Source: an uncultured Propionibacteriaceae bacterium (GTDB lineage Bacteria; Actinomycetota; Actinomycetes; Propionibacteriales; Propionibacteriaceae). From it: a stretch of 54,325 bases of DNA. Position 1 is the stretch's first letter; every line of letters begins with the position of its first letter. Shown here piece after piece: positions 51,470-54,325 of the stretch. Below the pieces are notes generated by a model. The model saw only the letters and a list, made by a program, of their open reading frames with translations, did not search any database and was not told the origin of the DNA. Where the stretch lies: positions 1 through 54,325 of the forward strand of contig CADCUO010000047.1 of NCBI GenBank assembly GCA_902805915.1, in the 5' to 3' direction. Position numbers and translations under genes: made by a program.

Positions 51470-52438
51470 TCAGGCCTTGACGCCGCCGGACGACAAGCCC
51501 GACTGCCAGTACCGCTGCAGGAACAAGAAGGCGAGGATCAGCGGGACGATGGAGACCAGCGAGCCGGTGATCACGGTGGAGAACATCGCCTGGGCGCCGG
51601 ACCCGGCGCTGGCCGTGGACTGCCATTGCGCCAACCCGACCGGCAGCGGGAACTTCTCTGGCGTGTTGAGCATGATCAGCGGCAGGAAGTAGTTGTTCCA
51701 GGTCGCCACCAACGTGAACAACAGCACGGTGATCGAACCGGGGACCAGCAACCGCAGTGCCACCTGGAAGAAGATTCGGATCTCCCCCACGCCGTCCACC
51801 CGGGCGGCTTCGATCAGGGAGGAATCGACGGCGTCGGCGGCGTAGACCCGCATCAGGTAGACGCCGAAGGGGCTGACCAGCGAGGGCAGAATGATGGCCC
51901 AGTAGGTGTCAGTCAGCTGGGCGCGAGCGAAAAGCAGGTAGGTGGGGATCGCCAGCGCGGTGGTCGGGACCATGATCGCGCCCAGGATCACCGAGAACAG
52001 CGCCTTACCGCCAGGGAAGTCGTACTTCGCGAAGGCGTAGCCAGCAGCGGTCGCCAACAACGTCCCCCCGACGGCGCTGACCACCGAGTAGAAGATCGAG
52101 TTCAGGGCCCACCGGCCGAACACCCCGTTCTGCGCCGTGAACACCTGGCGCAGGTTCTCGATCAGGCTGAAGTCGGCGAACCACAGTCCGAAGGTCGAGA
52201 ACAGGTCCGCGTTGGACTTGGTGGAGGCGATCACCAGCCAGTAGAGCGGGAACAGAAAATACCCGAGCGTGATCGCGAGCATCACGACCGTGAGCAGGTT
52301 GCTCTTGGGTGCCGGCCGGTCCTTTCTCAGCTGCCCGATCGGACCGACTCGCGTCCCGGGGTCGAGAGTGTCGTCGCGGGGCTCACTGGTCGCGGTAGGG
52401 TCTGCGCCCGCGCGAATGTTGGGCTGAGAGCTGCTCAT
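51470..52438 (-). CDS. Carbohydrate ABC transporter permease (MalG type)
   Basis: 322 residues. Six membrane helices, from LLTVVMLAITLGYFLFPLYWLVI to LVSIVPLILAFLFLQRYW, with the CUT1 EAA loop SSLIEAARVDGVGEIRIFF. The first 50 residues are a hydrophilic extension. ATG at 52438 overlaps the upstream TGA (ATGA) and has GGAAGGAG upstream; the frame could extend to 52465 but would overlap more. Confidence 0.95.
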   Translation of the reverse strand: MSSSQPNIRAGADPTATSEPRDDTLDPGTRVGPIGQLRKDRPAPKSNLLTVVMLAITLGYFLFPLYWLVIASTKSNADLFSTFGLWFADFSLIENLRQVFTAQNGVFGRWALNSIFYSVVSAVGGTLLATAAGYAFAKYDFPGGKALFSVILGAIMVPTTALAIPTYLLFARAQLTDTYWAIILPSLVSPFGVYLMRVYAADAVDSSLIEAARVDGVGEIRIFFQVALRLLVPGSITVLLFTLVATWNNYFLPLIMLNTPEKFPLPVGLAQWQSTASAGSGAQAMFSTVITGSLVSIVPLILAFLFLQRYWQSGLSSGGVKA

Positions 52439-53385
52439 CCCCGGCTCTCCTTCCTCTGGTTCCACAGTTGAACCATGTAGGACATCGCCATGATCACCAA
52501 CCCGAGGAGAAAGGCTATTGCTGCGGCGTAGTTGGCCTCCTGGTTCACAAAGGCCAGGGTGTAGGCGTACATGTTGGGGGTGTAGGAGCTGCTGATCGCG
52601 TTAGGCGCGAGTGTCCGCAGCAGGTTGGGCTCGACGAACAGCTGGAAGCTGCCGATCACGGAGAAGATCACCGTCAGGATGAGCGCCGGCCGGACCGCCG
52701 GGATCTTGATCGACCAGGCGATCCGCGGCTCTGAGGCGCCGTCCACTCTGCCCGCCTCGTAGAGCTCGGTCGGGATGGAGCGCAACGCCGCATAGATGAT
52801 GATCATGTTGTAGCCGATGAACTCCCAGTTGACCACGTTGATGAGCGCAAACAGCACGGCGTCGGGGGCGAGGAACCGTGGAGTCGGCAACCCGAGGAGC
52901 TCAGCCAGCTGTGCGAAGGGCCCGAAGTCCGGTCCGTAGAGGTAACCCCACATCAGGGTGGCCACCACCGCCGGAACGGCGTACGGAATAAAGATGCCTA
53001 ACCGGACGAATTTCGAGAGCCGTACCATGCCGCTGTCGAGGGCTAGCGCGAAGAAGAGTGACAGCACCAGCATGAGCGGCACCTGGACGACTAGGAACAG
53101 CGCCATTCGGGCCACACCGGAGATGAAGGCTGGATCGCCGAAGGCGCGCGTGTAGTTGTCGAAGCCGGCGAAGGAGACGCCTCCCACGAGTTGCTCGCGG
53201 AACAAGGACAGATAGCCGGCATAGGCCAGCGGGACCATGATCATCGCGACGAAGATCACGAAGAAGGGCATCACGAGGATGTAGGCGGCCACATACTGCC
53301 GCTTCTTGGCGATGGTGACCTTCTTGCGGTTCGGCGCCCCACCCGAACGAGTCTCAGTGTCGGCTGTGGTTGTGGCAGTAGCCAT
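52435..53385 (-). CDS. Carbohydrate ABC transporter permease (MalF type)
   Basis: 316 residues. Six helices including VAAYILVMPFFVIFVAMIMV and MALFLVVQVPLMLVLSLFFA, with the EAA loop TELYEAGRVDGASEPRIAW. It pairs with the MalG-type subunit to form the CUT1 channel; the ATPase is not encoded in this window and is probably shared (MsiK-like), as usual in actinobacteria. ATG at 53385 has GGAAGGGG upstream. Confidence 0.95.
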   Translation of the reverse strand: MATATTTADTETRSGGAPNRKKVTIAKKRQYVAAYILVMPFFVIFVAMIMVPLAYAGYLSLFREQLVGGVSFAGFDNYTRAFGDPAFISGVARMALFLVVQVPLMLVLSLFFALALDSGMVRLSKFVRLGIFIPYAVPAVVATLMWGYLYGPDFGPFAQLAELLGLPTPRFLAPDAVLFALINVVNWEFIGYNMIIIYAALRSIPTELYEAGRVDGASEPRIAWSIKIPAVRPALILTVIFSVIGSFQLFVEPNLLRTLAPNAISSSYTPNMYAYTLAFVNQEANYAAAIAFLLGLVIMAMSYMVQLWNQRKESRG

Positions 53386-53426
53386 GCGCGCCCCTTCCGA
53401 GGCCTGGAGTGACAATCCGTGGACGG

Positions 53427-53466
53427 GGGACCGGAACCCGCGCCGCCGGAGAGAAGGCGGCGCGGG
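53427..53466 (-). other. GC-rich hairpin between binding-protein and permease genes
   Basis: Perfect 11-bp stem CCCGCGCCGCC / GGCGGCGCGGG (53437-53466, 8-nt loop) just after the binding-protein stop. Hairpins at this position often let the binding protein be made in excess over the permeases by partial termination or 3'-end protection. Confidence 0.5.
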
Positions 53467-53473
53467 CGGGCGG

Positions 53474-54325
53474 TCAGGAGACGGTGAAGCCCTGATCCTT
53501 GGCGTACTTGACGGCAGCATCCTGCCAGGCCTGGAGTCCTGGCAGCAGGTCAGTCTTGTTGGCGATCGCCTTGCCGAGCGTCTCGTTGCAGGCGTTGTAG
53601 AGGAAGTCGGTGAACGGCAACCAGCCGAAGTCCGGGGTCACCGTCTGAGAGATTTCCGCGAACTTGGCGTTGACCTTCTGTCCGCCGTAAAAGGGTGCTG
53701 CCTGGTCCAAGAACTTGGGCTCCTTGAGGATGTCGTTCGAAGCCGGGAACAGGAACTGTTCGGTAGCCAAGCGCAGGGCGGACGCCTTGTTGGTGTTGAT
53801 CCACAGCGCCAGCTGGGTGGCCTGGATCGGGTTGGGACTGCTCTTCAGCACGGCGTCGGTCGAGCCGCCCCAGTTTCCCGAGGTCATCTTGCCGGCCTCC
53901 CACTGCGGCAGCTCGCTCACGCGCCACTTTCCTGATGTCTTCTTCGCCGTACCCTGCAGGAAGACCGGGCCCCAGGCGGCTGCGGGCCAGGTCGCGTACT
54001 TGCCATTGGACAAGCCCTGGTACCAGGTGTTCTCGAAGTCGACGTCGACCGAGACGAGATCCTTGGCAACCAGATCGCTCCAGAACTGGGCCACCTCTTT
54101 GGCCTCGTTGCTGAGCAGGTCGATCTTGACCGTCTCCTTGCCGTCGAATGAGAAGGGGCGTGCTCCTCGCTGCCACAGGAAGGAAACGAAGTGGCCAGGA
54201 TCGCTCGGTGCGAGGTTAGACAGGAATCTCTTGGGGTTGTCCGCGTGGTACTTCTCGGCGGCGGAGGCGAACTCCTTCCACGTCTTGGGCGGCTCGATGC
54301 CGGCGGCCTTGAGCAAGTCATCGCG
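53474..54325 (-). CDS. Extracellular sugar-binding protein, family 1 (CUT1), N-terminus beyond the window
   Basis: The frame is open to the window edge, leaving about 283 C-terminal residues. Features of maltose-type binding proteins: PKTWKEFASAAEKYHADNP, the segment GARPFSFDGKETVKID, GKYATWPAAAWGPVFLQG, the glycine-rich NWGGSTDAVLKSS hinge and FPASNDILKEPKFLDQ. It would capture oligosaccharides outside the cell and deliver them to the two permeases; the GH42 enzyme suggests galactosides. The signal peptide lies outside the window. TTG at 54316 is only an in-frame codon, not the start. Confidence 0.93.
   Translation of the reverse strand, partial: RDDLLKAAGIEPPKTWKEFASAAEKYHADNPKRFLSNLAPSDPGHFVSFLWQRGARPFSFDGKETVKIDLLSNEAKEVAQFWSDLVAKDLVSVDVDFENTWYQGLSNGKYATWPAAAWGPVFLQGTAKKTSGKWRVSELPQWEAGKMTSGNWGGSTDAVLKSSPNPIQATQLALWINTNKASALRLATEQFLFPASNDILKEPKFLDQAAPFYGGQKVNAKFAEISQTVTPDFGWLPFTDFLYNACNETLGKAIANKTDLLPGLQAWQDAAVKYAKDQGFTVS

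Overview
This is high-GC chromosomal DNA from an actinobacterium. The evidence is a dnaK-grpE-dnaJ-hspR-clpB locus with HspR-type operators (HAIR), an EtfD-type membrane Fe-S reductase, a stand-alone LigD-type polymerase, a class E sortase, a DUF3151 gene between a CorA-like gene and purA, and many genes without a Shine-Dalgarno (SD) sequence whose start codon sits 6-8 nt after a TANNNT box (leaderless transcription). A member of the Propionibacteriales is plausible, but this is inference. No rRNA, tRNA, CRISPR array, insertion sequence or prophage was seen.

Layout. 1-2.1 kb: an SDR-type protein (cut by the window edge), a CPBP membrane protein and a GNAT protein. 2.1-5.3 kb: a PadR regulator divergent from a BNR-repeat protein, then a convergent RsmC/RlmG-like rRNA methyltransferase. 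5.5-8.7 kb: a signalling cluster with an apparent PP2C phosphatase stub coupled to an FHA protein, an RDD-FHA membrane protein, and dcd. 8.7-12.4 kb, minus strand: etfD, a ribbon-helix-helix protein and a coupled DUF4097 beta-repeat protein. 12.6-16.2 kb: a complete betaine/choline-type osmoprotectant ABC transporter ending in a strong terminator. 16.2-19 kb: a LigD-type polymerase divergent from a family A exonuclease/polymerase. 19-22 kb, minus strand: a two-component system and a DoxX protein. 22.2-29.3 kb: the HspR-controlled chaperone operon, followed by tandem 15-bp repeats and a terminator.

29.4-40.5 kb is mostly housekeeping and accessory single genes: a spermidine synthase-like protein, a methyltransferase, a PhyH dioxygenase divergent from a GH51 arabinofuranosidase, a membrane protein, an aminotransferase divergent from a sortase, pyrE, lemA, an aldo/keto reductase, and a DedA protein divergent from a SpoU methylase. 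40.5-44.2 kb holds an intracellular pullulanase and a GntR regulator. 44.4-49.3 kb holds a small membrane protein, fba, a CorA-like protein, DUF3151 and purA. 49.3 kb to the end, minus strand, is a CUT1 sugar ABC operon (binding protein, two permeases) with a GH42 beta-galactosidase.

Together the genes suggest a soil- or plant-associated heterotroph that takes up plant-derived oligosaccharides (GH42 and GH51 enzymes with CUT1 uptake), handles glycogen or other alpha-glucan (pullulanase), and responds to heat and osmotic stress. I did not find a clearly new multi-gene system. The most unusual signals are the PP2C stub fused by start/stop overlap to the FHA gene, the mirror-symmetric leaderless promoter between the DedA and SpoU genes, the stop-codon-copying repeats after clpB, and the cytosolic RHH-DUF4097 pair.
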